From the NCBI RefSeq assembly GCF_010811875.1, contig NZ_VKHP01000030.1, positions 1-51,531 on the forward strand: a DNA stretch of 51,531 bases, given 5' to 3'. How positions within the stretch are numbered: the stretch's first letter is position 1; every line of letters begins with the position of its first letter. Shown here in pieces: positions 18,432 to 25,962 of the stretch. The translations under genes were made by a program, and so were the position numbers. The stretch is from Bradyrhizobium uaiense (GTDB lineage Bacteria > Pseudomonadota > Alphaproteobacteria > Rhizobiales > Xanthobacteraceae). Under the pieces are notes generated by a model. It worked only from the letters and a program-made list of their open reading frames with translations, was not told where the DNA came from and did not search any database.

Positions 18432-18850
18432 CTCGTAACACTCTCCGGCGACACCGTTTCACGGCGGAACAATGCGGCCGCCGGACTTCGTCCTGAACCT
18501 CAGTTCAGCAAGATCGGTGCCGGAGTGTTTTGCGCGTCCTGCCCGCGGCCTTGATGGTTAAGCAATGGTAAATGCCGGCGCAGCGCGGCCGTTAACGGAT
18601 CGGAAGTCATCGTTCGGTTGCGTGATTTTGACGCTGGATCGGGATGTTGCCCGGATATTGCAGTGTTCACGCCTCGAATGCCGACGCGGTCGGCGCAGGT
18701 GAGTGCGTATGCGGATTCGGTGGCATTTCCGATCGGTAAGCGGCACGGCCGAACGGCGGGCCGTATCGTCAGTCCATTTCGAGACAGCCTTGCCGTCAGC
18801 GCTGTGCGTTGTTGGCACGCGCGGCGCGGGCGAACCAGCCGGAGCGCGCG
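18432..18850. other. Divergent intergenic region (419 bp) at the head of the minus-strand operon
   Basis: No gene is supported here. It separates the DUF6492 operon from the GH26-like gene and should hold both promoters. The part near 18553-18573 is AT-rich and has the TTAA-N7-TAAA site described separately. A TTGACG near 18625 could be a -35 for the plus strand, but the best -10 candidate is badly spaced. Confidence 0.4.
18558..18572 (-). promoter_or_regulatory. CtrA-like box (TTTA-N7-TTAAC on the minus strand)
   Basis: Read on the minus strand the site is TTTACCATTGCTTAACC, one base off the TTAA-N7-TTAA consensus known for CtrA in alphaproteobacteria. It lies about 130 bases upstream of the DUF6492 start. 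The similarity is direct; control by CtrA is inference. Confidence 0.3.
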
Positions 18851-19819
18851 ATGTCGCTTGATCGCGGAATCACGCGACGCCGCGCCCTCGCATTCGCGGC
18901 GCTCGCGGTCGGCGCATTGCCGTCCGTGCGGGCCGCACCGTCAGCCCGGTCGCGGCTCGGTGCGAATTCCGCGCGATTCGCCGGCGCCTTCGTCAACTGG
19001 GGTGAGACCGGCCGCGAGCACGTGCTGCAAGGCTGGGAGAAGTGGCTCAACCGGCCGCGCTCGTCCGTGCTCGGCGTCGACTTCTACGGCCAGAAAAGCT
19101 GGGACGACTTTCACAAGCTGGACTGGGTGCCCGGGCTCTGGAAGAAGCTCAATCCGGCGCGCAACGTGGTCTGGTCGGTGCCGCTCACCATCACCGGAAC
19201 GCCGCTCGCGGATGTCGCGGGCGGGCTGCATGACGCCGAGTTCGAGGCGGCCGCGCGCGCGATCGGAGACGCGCATCCAAAGGCGATCATCCGCCTCGGC
19301 TGGGAGATGAACATCTCCAATATGGGCTGGTTCGCCAAAGGACATGAGGACGACTACATCAAGGCGTTCCGCCATGTGGTCGCGATCTTTCGCGGTCGCT
19401 CGGAAAGCTTCAAGTTCGACTGGTGTCCGGGCTGGGGACTTCAGGATATGCCGGCCGACGCCGCCTATCCCGGCGATGATGTCGTCGACACCGTCGGCCT
19501 CGATGTCTACGATTTCACGTCGGATGCCAGCGCGGCGGAGCGCTGGACCAATTCCTATCTCAAGGCGCCGTTCGGCCTGGAGTGGCAGCGAGCGTTCGCG
19601 GCGAGCCATGGCAAGCTGATGAGCTATCCGGAATGGGGCGTCGGCCCGTCCGGCGACAATGCGTTCTTCGTGCAGCAGATGCACGACTGGTTCGCAGCAA
19701 ATCAGGCAGCGATCGCCTATGCCGCCTATTTCGATGTCGATGGCCTGTGGCCGACGCAGATCGATAACGGCAAGTTTCCGCAAGCCGCGAGCCTGTTCCG
19801 CAAACTGTTTGCGGGCTGA
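18851..19819 (+). CDS. Secreted GH26-like glycoside hydrolase
   Basis: 322 residues from ATG 18851, with GGAG ten bases upstream. The N-terminus GITRRRALAFAALAVGALPS is a Tat-like signal (twin arginines at 9-10) ending at VRA-AP. Two barrel motifs match GH26: IIRLGWEMN with acid/base Glu152 and KLMSYPEWGVG with nucleophile Glu261. KFDWCPGWG and VDTVGLDVYDF lie between them. GH26 members cut beta-mannans or mixed glucans. In this setting it more likely processes the locus polymer. It is convergent with the radical SAM gene and the two share a hairpin terminator. Confidence 0.8.
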   Translation: MSLDRGITRRRALAFAALAVGALPSVRAAPSARSRLGANSARFAGAFVNWGETGREHVLQGWEKWLNRPRSSVLGVDFYGQKSWDDFHKLDWVPGLWKKLNPARNVVWSVPLTITGTPLADVAGGLHDAEFEAAARAIGDAHPKAIIRLGWEMNISNMGWFAKGHEDDYIKAFRHVVAIFRGRSESFKFDWCPGWGLQDMPADAAYPGDDVVDTVGLDVYDFTSDASAAERWTNSYLKAPFGLEWQRAFAASHGKLMSYPEWGVGPSGDNAFFVQQMHDWFAANQAAIAYAAYFDVDGLWPTQIDNGKFPQAASLFRKLFAG

Positions 19820-19845
19820 CCGGGCGCGTCTGTCCGCGCAAGCAA

Positions 19846-19877
19846 AAGCCCGGCCTGTCCTCCGACTGACCGGGCTT
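19846..19877. terminator. Hairpin terminator between the GH26-like and radical SAM genes
   Basis: AAGCCCGG at 19846-19853 pairs perfectly with CCGGGCTT at 19870-19877 across a 16-base loop. It lies between two convergent stop codons and can serve both strands. U-tracts are short. Confidence 0.65.
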
Positions 19878-19897
19878 AGTCACTGCTCGTTGCCGCG

Positions 19898-20986
19898 TCA
19901 GGCGGCCTTGGTGTTGGTCAGCAGCGTCAGGCCCATCTTCAGCTTGTCCTGCAGCGTGCGCTGCGCGAGGCAGGTGAACAGGCACAGCTTGTCGCAAGCA
20001 ATGGTCTCCTTGCGGCGGGCCTGCGCTTCCTCGCTGTACCAGATCTCGCGTGCGGTCTGGGTGCGCACGTTGCCGATCGGCTTGAAGAACCAGCACACTT
20101 CGAGGCGGCCGTCGGAGCGGATGAAGTAGTTCCGCATGCCGACGCGGCAGGGCATCACTTCCTTCGGCGCCTTCTCGCGGCGGAAATGGTTCGGCCAGGC
20201 GCGCAGCACGGCCTCCCCGTTGAGGATCGGCGCGCCCTGGCGCTTCAAGCGCAACAGCTCGTCGCGCACCTTGATCAGATCGTCCATCTCGCGCTCACCG
20301 ATCCATAGCTCGTCCTCGACCTCCTGGATGCCCTGCTCGACGGGCTGGAAGCTCAGCGCGGTGGCGCCGATCTCCTGGATCCAGTCGACCATTTCGGGCA
20401 GGCGGCGGAAGTTCAGCCTGTGCACGACCGGCTTGATGATGATCGGAAAGTCCAGGCCTTCGGCACGGCGCTGCTCGGCGACATTGCGGATGCCCTGCAC
20501 GATGTCGGTCAGCGAGTTCTCGACGCCGCGCGAGTAGTTGTGGATCGTGCGGTCGGTAGAGTCGATCGAGATATTGATGTTGAACGGATGCGCTTCGACG
20601 GTCTGCGCCACGACCTTCTTGTTGAGATAGGCGCCGCCATTGGTGGTGACGCCCCAGTGGATGTCGTTGTCGCGGCAGAACCGCAGCAGGTCGAGAAAGC
20701 CCTTCTTGATGTAGGGCTCGCCGCCGGCAAATTCGACATGATAGGCGCCGATGAATTCCTTCAAGCTCGCGAGGGCGCGCTGCCATTCCGGGATCGTCAT
20801 CTCGTCGCGATAGTTCGGACGGCGCCAGTAGTCGCAGTAGCGGCATTTGTAATTGCAGCGTTCGACCACCTCCGCGAAGATCGCCGCGGGGCGGGTGACG
20901 TCGCGTCCGGTACGCAAGTAGAGCTCTTCCGAGAGGGCGTTGCGGACATGCTTGGTGCCGAGCGAGACGAGATCGAGCGCTTTCAA
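19898..20986 (-). CDS. Radical SAM/SPASM-type enzyme
   Basis: 362 residues. The start is TTG 20986, chosen for the GAGG six bases upstream and the protein start LKALDLVSLG. The radical SAM cluster motif CNYKCRYC (Cys44, Cys48, Cys51) is followed by EFAGGEP (SAM-binding GGEP), TTNGGAYLNKK and INISIDSTD. The C-terminal 90 residues have cysteines in MPCRVG, EVCWFF, ACDKLC and FTC, fitting a SPASM or twitch domain for auxiliary Fe-S clusters. Such enzymes modify peptides, sugars or cofactors by radical chemistry. No precursor peptide is visible nearby, so within this locus a sugar or lipid-carrier substrate is the leading inference. Confidence 0.88.
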   Translation of the reverse strand: MKALDLVSLGTKHVRNALSEELYLRTGRDVTRPAAIFAEVVERCNYKCRYCDYWRRPNYRDEMTIPEWQRALASLKEFIGAYHVEFAGGEPYIKKGFLDLLRFCRDNDIHWGVTTNGGAYLNKKVVAQTVEAHPFNINISIDSTDRTIHNYSRGVENSLTDIVQGIRNVAEQRRAEGLDFPIIIKPVVHRLNFRRLPEMVDWIQEIGATALSFQPVEQGIQEVEDELWIGEREMDDLIKVRDELLRLKRQGAPILNGEAVLRAWPNHFRREKAPKEVMPCRVGMRNYFIRSDGRLEVCWFFKPIGNVRTQTAREIWYSEEAQARRKETIACDKLCLFTCLAQRTLQDKLKMGLTLLTNTKAA

Positions 20987-21387
20987 GGTGAACCTCAGTC
21001 TTTTTGTGTTGCTGCGATCGGATCGACGGATGATTTATGGGTCGATCAGCAAATTGGATGCCAGCCCGGACGCGGAGCTTGTGTCACGCGTGCGCGAGGG
21101 CTCTTAACCCTAAGGGTTCGCTAACGGCGCGGCCGCGATCACGGGGCGGCGCTCCCGCGCGCCGGTCATTCCAGCAAAATCACTTCGCTAGACTTCAAAT
21201 TAACCTTGCGACGAAGTTGCGCTAACGCGCCTCTCGCCTGGAGCGGATTTTGCCATGAGGTCGCCGTAACGTTCGTTCCGCGACCGTATTGCCGCCTGTG
21301 TCGGTCACTTTGGGACGGCCATGTCCCATTCCGATCCGTGCCGGGATGATGCGTCTTGCGGATCGCGATTGCCAGGAGGGCATGGAG
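20987..21387. other. Divergent intergenic region (401 bp)
   Basis: It lies between the divergent radical SAM and GT2 genes. No gene is supported. It contains TTAACC boxes at 21104 and 21200, the palindrome AACCCTAAGGGTT, and a small GGGAC...GTCCC hairpin near 21312. No clear sigma-70 promoter is seen. Confidence 0.45.
21106..21118. promoter_or_regulatory. Palindrome AACCCTAAGGGTT, candidate operator
   Basis: A 13-bp palindrome (six-base arms around a central A) in the intergenic DNA between the divergent radical SAM and GT2 genes. Its placement suits a shared operator. No cognate regulator is encoded in the locus. Confidence 0.3.
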
Positions 21388-22383
21388 ATGTCGACCGAGC
21401 TTGCTGTAGCCGACCGCGCCTGGGTCACGACGTCCCCCGCGCTCGATTGCTCCATTGAGACCGTCATCTGCATTCCGAGCTTCCGCCGGCCGAAGCACCT
21501 GCGGCTGACGATGGAGTCCATCGCGGCGCAGCGCACCGAACGCAGCTTCGCGATCGTCGTGGTCGAAAACGATGCCGCGCATTGCGAGAGCGCGCCGGTC
21601 GCGGCCGAATTTCTCAATTCCGGCAAGCTGCGTGGCGTCTGCATCGTCGAGCCCCGGCAAGGCAATTGCCAGGCGATCAACGCGGCGTTCGAGACGGCGC
21701 TTGAGACATTCCCGAACGCCCAAAATTTCCTGATGATCGACGACGACGAGGTCGCCTCGCAGGATTGGCTGGAGCGGATGGTGCAGGCGACCGAGACCAC
21801 CGGTGCCGAGATCATCGGCGGACCGGTGTGGCCCGACTTCGATGACAAGCACAAGGGCGGCCTCAAGCGCCATCCGGCGTTCGCACCGGCCTATCATGCC
21901 AGCGGTCCGGTGCCGGTGATCTATGGCTGCGGCAACTGTCTGATCCGCCGCGCGGTGTTCGAGCGGCTCGGACATCCCGCCTTCGACCTGCGCTTCAACT
22001 TCCTCGGCGGCGGCGACCACGACTTCTTCGCACGGGCGCGCCGGGTAGGCTTCCGTTTCTTCTGGGTGACGGACGCCGTGATCCGCGAGACCGTCCCCTC
22101 GAGCCGGACCAATCTCGGCTGGATCGTGCGACGGGGATTGCGGATTGGAGCGATCAACTATCACATCGAGCGCAAGGCGGCGCAGACGATGTGGTCGCGT
22201 GCGGCCGTGATGGCCAAGATGTTCGGCCTGGTGCCGTTTTCGCTGTATCGCTTTACGCGGATCGCGCTGCGCGAGCATCAGGCTGTGATCGCGATGCATC
22301 CGATGGTGGTCGCCGTCGGCAGTGCGCTGGCGGTGCTCGGCATCGAGCCGCAGCCTTATGCGGCGTCCAAGATCGCGTCGTGA
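21388..22383 (+). CDS. Glycosyltransferase family 2
   Basis: 331 residues. ATG 21388 is preferred because AGGAGG at 21374-21379 lies eight bases upstream; ATG 21382 is only two bases from it. The GT-A fold is evident: VICIPSFRRPKHLRLTMESI near the N-terminus, metal-binding Asp118-Asp120 in MIDDDEV, then GGPVWPDF and FLGGGDHDFFARARRVG as the acceptor-side motif. Two weak hydrophobic stretches near the C-terminus may anchor it to the membrane. It overlaps the downstream ligase-like gene by 4 bp (GTGA), so the two are co-translated, and it adds a sugar to the repeat unit. Confidence 0.9.
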   Translation: MSTELAVADRAWVTTSPALDCSIETVICIPSFRRPKHLRLTMESIAAQRTERSFAIVVVENDAAHCESAPVAAEFLNSGKLRGVCIVEPRQGNCQAINAAFETALETFPNAQNFLMIDDDEVASQDWLERMVQATETTGAEIIGGPVWPDFDDKHKGGLKRHPAFAPAYHASGPVPVIYGCGNCLIRRAVFERLGHPAFDLRFNFLGGGDHDFFARARRVGFRFFWVTDAVIRETVPSSRTNLGWIVRRGLRIGAINYHIERKAAQTMWSRAAVMAKMFGLVPFSLYRFTRIALREHQAVIAMHPMVVAVGSALAVLGIEPQPYAASKIAS

Positions 22384-23693
22384 GCGATTTGTGCGTCACT
22401 ACTGATAGCCGGGCGCTGCTTGCCGACATCGCGCGCCGGCCGGTGATGGACATCGTCCGCTGCGCGCTCTTCATCGGCATCCTGCTTCTGGTCTGGATTT
22501 CGCTGCGTCCGTTCGAAGATCTGAGCGGCTTCTATGTCGGCGAAGTTGTCTCCGGCAAGGACGCGGTTCTCTACGGCCTGTTCGGCGTGCTGATGGTCGC
22601 GATGCTGGCGCTGACCCTGCGGGACAATCTGCCGGCGCTGCAATCGCTGCTGACGCCGGCCTTCTTGCTGTTTGCGGGCTGGATCTGCGTCACCGTCGTG
22701 CTGTCGTCCGATCCGGCGACCTCGCTGCGGCGCCTGGCGCTGTCCGTGTTCGTCATCGCGGTGACGGCAACGCTGCTGCTGCTGCCGAAATCGCAGGGCG
22801 AATTGATGCGCTGGTTCGGCATAGCCGCGCTGGTCCTGCTCGTCACCTGCTATCTCGGCGTTTTCCTGGCGCCGCATCTGTCGATCCATCAGGCGACCGA
22901 TCCGCAGGAGCCGGCGCTTGCCGGCAATTGGCGCGGTGTGTTCGGCCACAAGAACGTCGCTGCGGCGATGATGGCGATGCTGATCTTCCTCGGCATCTAT
23001 TTGATGCGGGCCGGCGGCTGGCTCTCCGGCATCGCCGTGACCGGGCTCGCCGCGGTCTTCCTGTTCTTCACGGCCGGCAAGAGCGCAATCGTGCTGTGCG
23101 TCGCCGTGCTGATGCTGACGTCGCTGATGCCGGTGATCCGCTCGCGCTTGGGCCGTGCGCTGCTGTTGCTGACGCCGCTGCTGCTGCTCAATCTGTTCAG
23201 CGTCGGCGCAGTGATGAGCGACACGCTGGCTGCGATCGCCGATAAAATGCCGATCGACACCTCCTTTACCGGCCGCGCCGACATCTGGGCCTTCGCGCTC
23301 GAGTCGCTGCACCAACGCTTGTGGACCGGCTACGGCTTCGAAGCGTTCTGGGGCACCAGCGCGATCCAGAATCTGCAGGAAGGCAAGGAGTGGGCGGGCT
23401 ACGCCTCGCACAGCCACAACGGCTATCTCGATACCGCGCTCGGGACCGGCTTGCCGGGTCTCGTGCTGCTGATCGCGGCAATCGTCGTCAAGCCGTTGCG
23501 CGATTTCCAGGCCGCGGATCTCGGCGGCAACGACACGCCGCTGACGCTGCTGTTCCTGCGCATCTGGCTGTTCGGCCTCTATCTGTCGTCGATGGAGAGC
23601 TTCTTCCTCGATCGCGCAGACACCATCTGGGTGACGTTCCTGATCGGGGTGTTCGGGCTGCATTATCTCGCCCGGTTCCGGTTGCGGAGCTAG
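22380..23693 (+). CDS. O-antigen ligase/exopolysaccharide polymerase family membrane protein (ExoQ/WaaL-like)
   Basis: 437 residues from GTG 22380, which overlaps the GT2 stop as GTGA. About ten to twelve membrane segments flank a periplasmic loop containing the Wzy_C signatures NWRGVFGHKN (near residue 182), FTGRADIWAFALES and the SHSHNGYLDTALGTGLPG block (near 344). This pattern matches ExoQ-type exopolysaccharide polymerases and WaaL ligases. It joins lipid-linked repeat units at the outer face of the inner membrane. It ends convergently with the next gene, sharing 4 bp. With the protein at 9253-10794, two candidate polymerases exist in the locus. Confidence 0.9.
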   Translation: MSDLCVTTDSRALLADIARRPVMDIVRCALFIGILLLVWISLRPFEDLSGFYVGEVVSGKDAVLYGLFGVLMVAMLALTLRDNLPALQSLLTPAFLLFAGWICVTVVLSSDPATSLRRLALSVFVIAVTATLLLLPKSQGELMRWFGIAALVLLVTCYLGVFLAPHLSIHQATDPQEPALAGNWRGVFGHKNVAAAMMAMLIFLGIYLMRAGGWLSGIAVTGLAAVFLFFTAGKSAIVLCVAVLMLTSLMPVIRSRLGRALLLLTPLLLLNLFSVGAVMSDTLAAIADKMPIDTSFTGRADIWAFALESLHQRLWTGYGFEAFWGTSAIQNLQEGKEWAGYASHSHNGYLDTALGTGLPGLVLLIAAIVVKPLRDFQAADLGGNDTPLTLLFLRIWLFGLYLSSMESFFLDRADTIWVTFLIGVFGLHYLARFRLRS

Positions 23694-24781
23694 AGCTGCG
23701 CGCGGACCGCGTTGGCGACGTCGGTCCACCAGCCATCGAAATCGAACGGGATGGGCACGGTCCGACGCTTCAGCGCCTTGACGATCCGGTCGGCATATCC
23801 AGCACTGTCGGCGTCGCGCGGCACCAGCAGGATGGCGCCGCGGTCGATCAATTCCTTGAAGCGCGGGTGATGGTCGAACTCGTCCGGCAGTGTCGGGCCG
23901 GTGACGATCAGCGGCCGGCCGGACTGCACGCAGGCCAGGATGCTGGAGCGCCGCGCGGTCAGGCCTTCGGCCAGCGAGTAGCAGAACACGTCGATCTCGC
24001 CGAGCAGGCCGAACACCTCGTGATCGGAGGCGACATAGCCGGAGACGATGACGTCGCCCTTCAACCCCAGCTCGGCGACGCGGGCATAGAACTTCTGCTC
24101 GATATTGTCGGTGCCGCGGATGAAGGAGCCGACATAGACGATCAACGGCTGCAGGCCCCGCTGCTTCAGGATCGCGCCGATCTCGAGCAATCCACTCGGC
24201 TGCTTGCCCGGATAGATCGAGCCGAAATGCCCGACGATGAGCTGGCCATTGCCGCGTGCCGCGACGAGCCGATGCAGCAGCATCGAATCCGCGAAGCCGG
24301 CGGGCGCCGCGATGTTCGGCGGCAGCGGCGCGAGCACGCATTTGCGGACCATGCCGCGCATGATCGAATCGTCGGCGAGCTCGCGACGCACCAGCGGCGA
24401 GAACATCACGATGGTATTGGCGAGCCACAGCGCCGGCATATAGGTCAGCCGGCGGATGCCGTTGAGGCCGGCCCATTCGTGCTGGATCAGGACGACCTTC
24501 CGACGGCGGAGCCGGGCGAAGAGAAGGGCGAGCAAGGGCCGCGCGATCACGCGCTTCCAGGCCACGATGGGGAAGTTGCAGACCACGCTGTCGGCGCCGC
24601 CGACGGCGCGCCAGATCTCGGCGATCGTGCCGTCGGTCTGTGTCAGGGTTAACGCCGTGCCGGCACCGGGGGCGAGCTTCTCGATCGTCTCCTGCAGCAG
24701 GCGCGTGAATTGCCCGACGCCGCAGTGCATCTTTGGCCCGGCGCCAAGGAACAGCGCACGATATCGGGGTTTTTCGCTCAT
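23690..24781 (-). CDS. GT-B glycosyltransferase (GT4-like)
   Basis: 363 residues from ATG 24781 (MSEKPRY). A longer in-frame start at 24907 would read through intergenic DNA and is not supported. RALFLGAGPKMHCGVGQFT is the glycine-rich N-terminal loop of GT-B enzymes. VGHFGSIYPGKQP and the VSGYVASDHEVFGLLGEIDVF stretch form the nucleotide-sugar domain; SLAEGLTARRSSILACVQSGRP takes the place of the usual E-x7-E region. It lies between the ligase and the JmjC-like gene on the opposite strand, so it is probably transcribed on its own. Donor and acceptor are unknown. Confidence 0.85.
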   Translation of the reverse strand: MSEKPRYRALFLGAGPKMHCGVGQFTRLLQETIEKLAPGAGTALTLTQTDGTIAEIWRAVGGADSVVCNFPIVAWKRVIARPLLALLFARLRRRKVVLIQHEWAGLNGIRRLTYMPALWLANTIVMFSPLVRRELADDSIMRGMVRKCVLAPLPPNIAAPAGFADSMLLHRLVAARGNGQLIVGHFGSIYPGKQPSGLLEIGAILKQRGLQPLIVYVGSFIRGTDNIEQKFYARVAELGLKGDVIVSGYVASDHEVFGLLGEIDVFCYSLAEGLTARRSSILACVQSGRPLIVTGPTLPDEFDHHPRFKELIDRGAILLVPRDADSAGYADRIVKALKRRTVPIPFDFDGWWTDVANAVRAQL

Positions 24782-24931
24782 CGTGCTCAGATGGTCTTGG
24801 CTGCTTGTTCTGGCGACCGGTTCCGGAGACGTCGCGGTTAGCCATATCGGCGAGACATTAGCTTTGGGTAACCCGGCGCGCATACGCGACGGCATCGTTC
24901 TTGCCAATTCCCGGTCAAGAGCAGCCCGCTC

Positions 24932-24946
24932 GTCCCGGAACGGGAC
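24932..24946. promoter_or_regulatory. Inverted repeat GTCCCG-GAA-CGGGAC, candidate operator or leader hairpin
   Basis: A perfect 6-bp inverted repeat with a 3-base loop, 41 bases before the JmjC-like start codon in the divergent 206-bp gap. It could be an operator or a leader hairpin. Confidence 0.3.
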
Positions 24947-24987
24947 ATCGGATGAAGCGAAACGGCGCAGCTGCCAGGAGCGCGACC

Positions 24988-25935
24988 ATGACGACAGGCA
25001 GGATCTTCACGAATTGGGATGACAACCATTCCAGGCTCTGGAGCCGTCAGCCGATCCGGCTCGAGCACACCATGCACAAGCAGCCGGCGTTTTCGATGGA
25101 CGATCTCGCCAGGCTGATCGAGCACTATCCGCGCGAGCATTGCAGCCTGGTCAAGACCGGCGCCAAGGGATCGAGCCGCGTCTGGCGCGAGGGCGAGATC
25201 GGCAGGCTGAGCGGCCATCAGGTGATCGAGGCAATTTCGCGCGGCGGCCTGTGGCTGAACCTGCGTAACGTCACCGCGGTCGATCGCCGCTACCGCGACT
25301 TGATCGAGCAGATGTTCGGCGAGATCGGGGCCAAGGTCCCGGGCTTTGACGCGCCGACCCATCAGGCCGGCATCCTGATTTCATCGCCCGACGCGCAAGT
25401 CTACTACCACGCCGATCTGCCGGGGCAGGGCCTGGTCCAGATCGCCGGTCGCAAGCGGGTGTACATCTATCCCAACACGCAGCCGTTCATCCGGCCGGAG
25501 CATCTGGAGAACATCGCGCTGTTCGACGTCGTGGTCGATATCCCCTACGAGCCCTGGTACGACTGGCACGCGCAGGTGATCGATCTCGAGCCCGGCCAGA
25601 TGCTGAACTGGCCGCTCAATGCGCCGCACCGTGTCGAGAACCTCGACACCGTCAACATCTCGATGACGATCTCCTATGTGAACGACGACATCCGTCGTGC
25701 GCAGATCCTGCATCTCGCCAACGGCATGCTGCGTCATCGTTTCGGCTACGCGCCGCGCAGCCGCAGCATCCGCGGTCCGACCTTCTTCGCCAAGCAGGTG
25801 ATGCAAAAGCTGCTGCGCGACGGCAAGTGGGTGAAGCGTGAACGCGCGGTGCGCCGCCCGATCGACTTCCGCCTCGACGAGAGCGATCTCGGCAAGATCG
25901 TCGATCTGCCCAAGGCGGCGCTGGAAGCGGCGTAA
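24988..25935 (+). CDS. JmjC/cupin-like putative Fe(II)/2-oxoglutarate oxygenase
   Basis: 315 residues from ATG 24988, with AGGAG at 24976-24980. The core barrel shows AQVYYHADLPGQGLVQIAG, where His141-x-Asp143 looks like the first two ligands of a 2-His-1-carboxylate iron site, and LNWPLNAPHRVENLD with distal His214. RKRVYIYP and the following basic stretch resemble JmjC or cupin_8 proteins. Members hydroxylate proteins or small molecules. Placed 27 bp before the acyltransferase and inside a polysaccharide locus, it may modify a sugar or an acyl substituent. No DNA-binding domain is seen. Confidence 0.7.
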   Translation: MTTGRIFTNWDDNHSRLWSRQPIRLEHTMHKQPAFSMDDLARLIEHYPREHCSLVKTGAKGSSRVWREGEIGRLSGHQVIEAISRGGLWLNLRNVTAVDRRYRDLIEQMFGEIGAKVPGFDAPTHQAGILISSPDAQVYYHADLPGQGLVQIAGRKRVYIYPNTQPFIRPEHLENIALFDVVVDIPYEPWYDWHAQVIDLEPGQMLNWPLNAPHRVENLDTVNISMTISYVNDDIRRAQILHLANGMLRHRFGYAPRSRSIRGPTFFAKQVMQKLLRDGKWVKRERAVRRPIDFRLDESDLGKIVDLPKAALEAA

Positions 25936-25962
25936 GCGAACTTGCCGGGTGCAGGTACTGAC

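Noticed and set aside
19898..20986. A RiPP maturase role for the radical SAM/SPASM protein
   Set aside because: No small precursor peptide, transporter or protease is found within several genes on either side.
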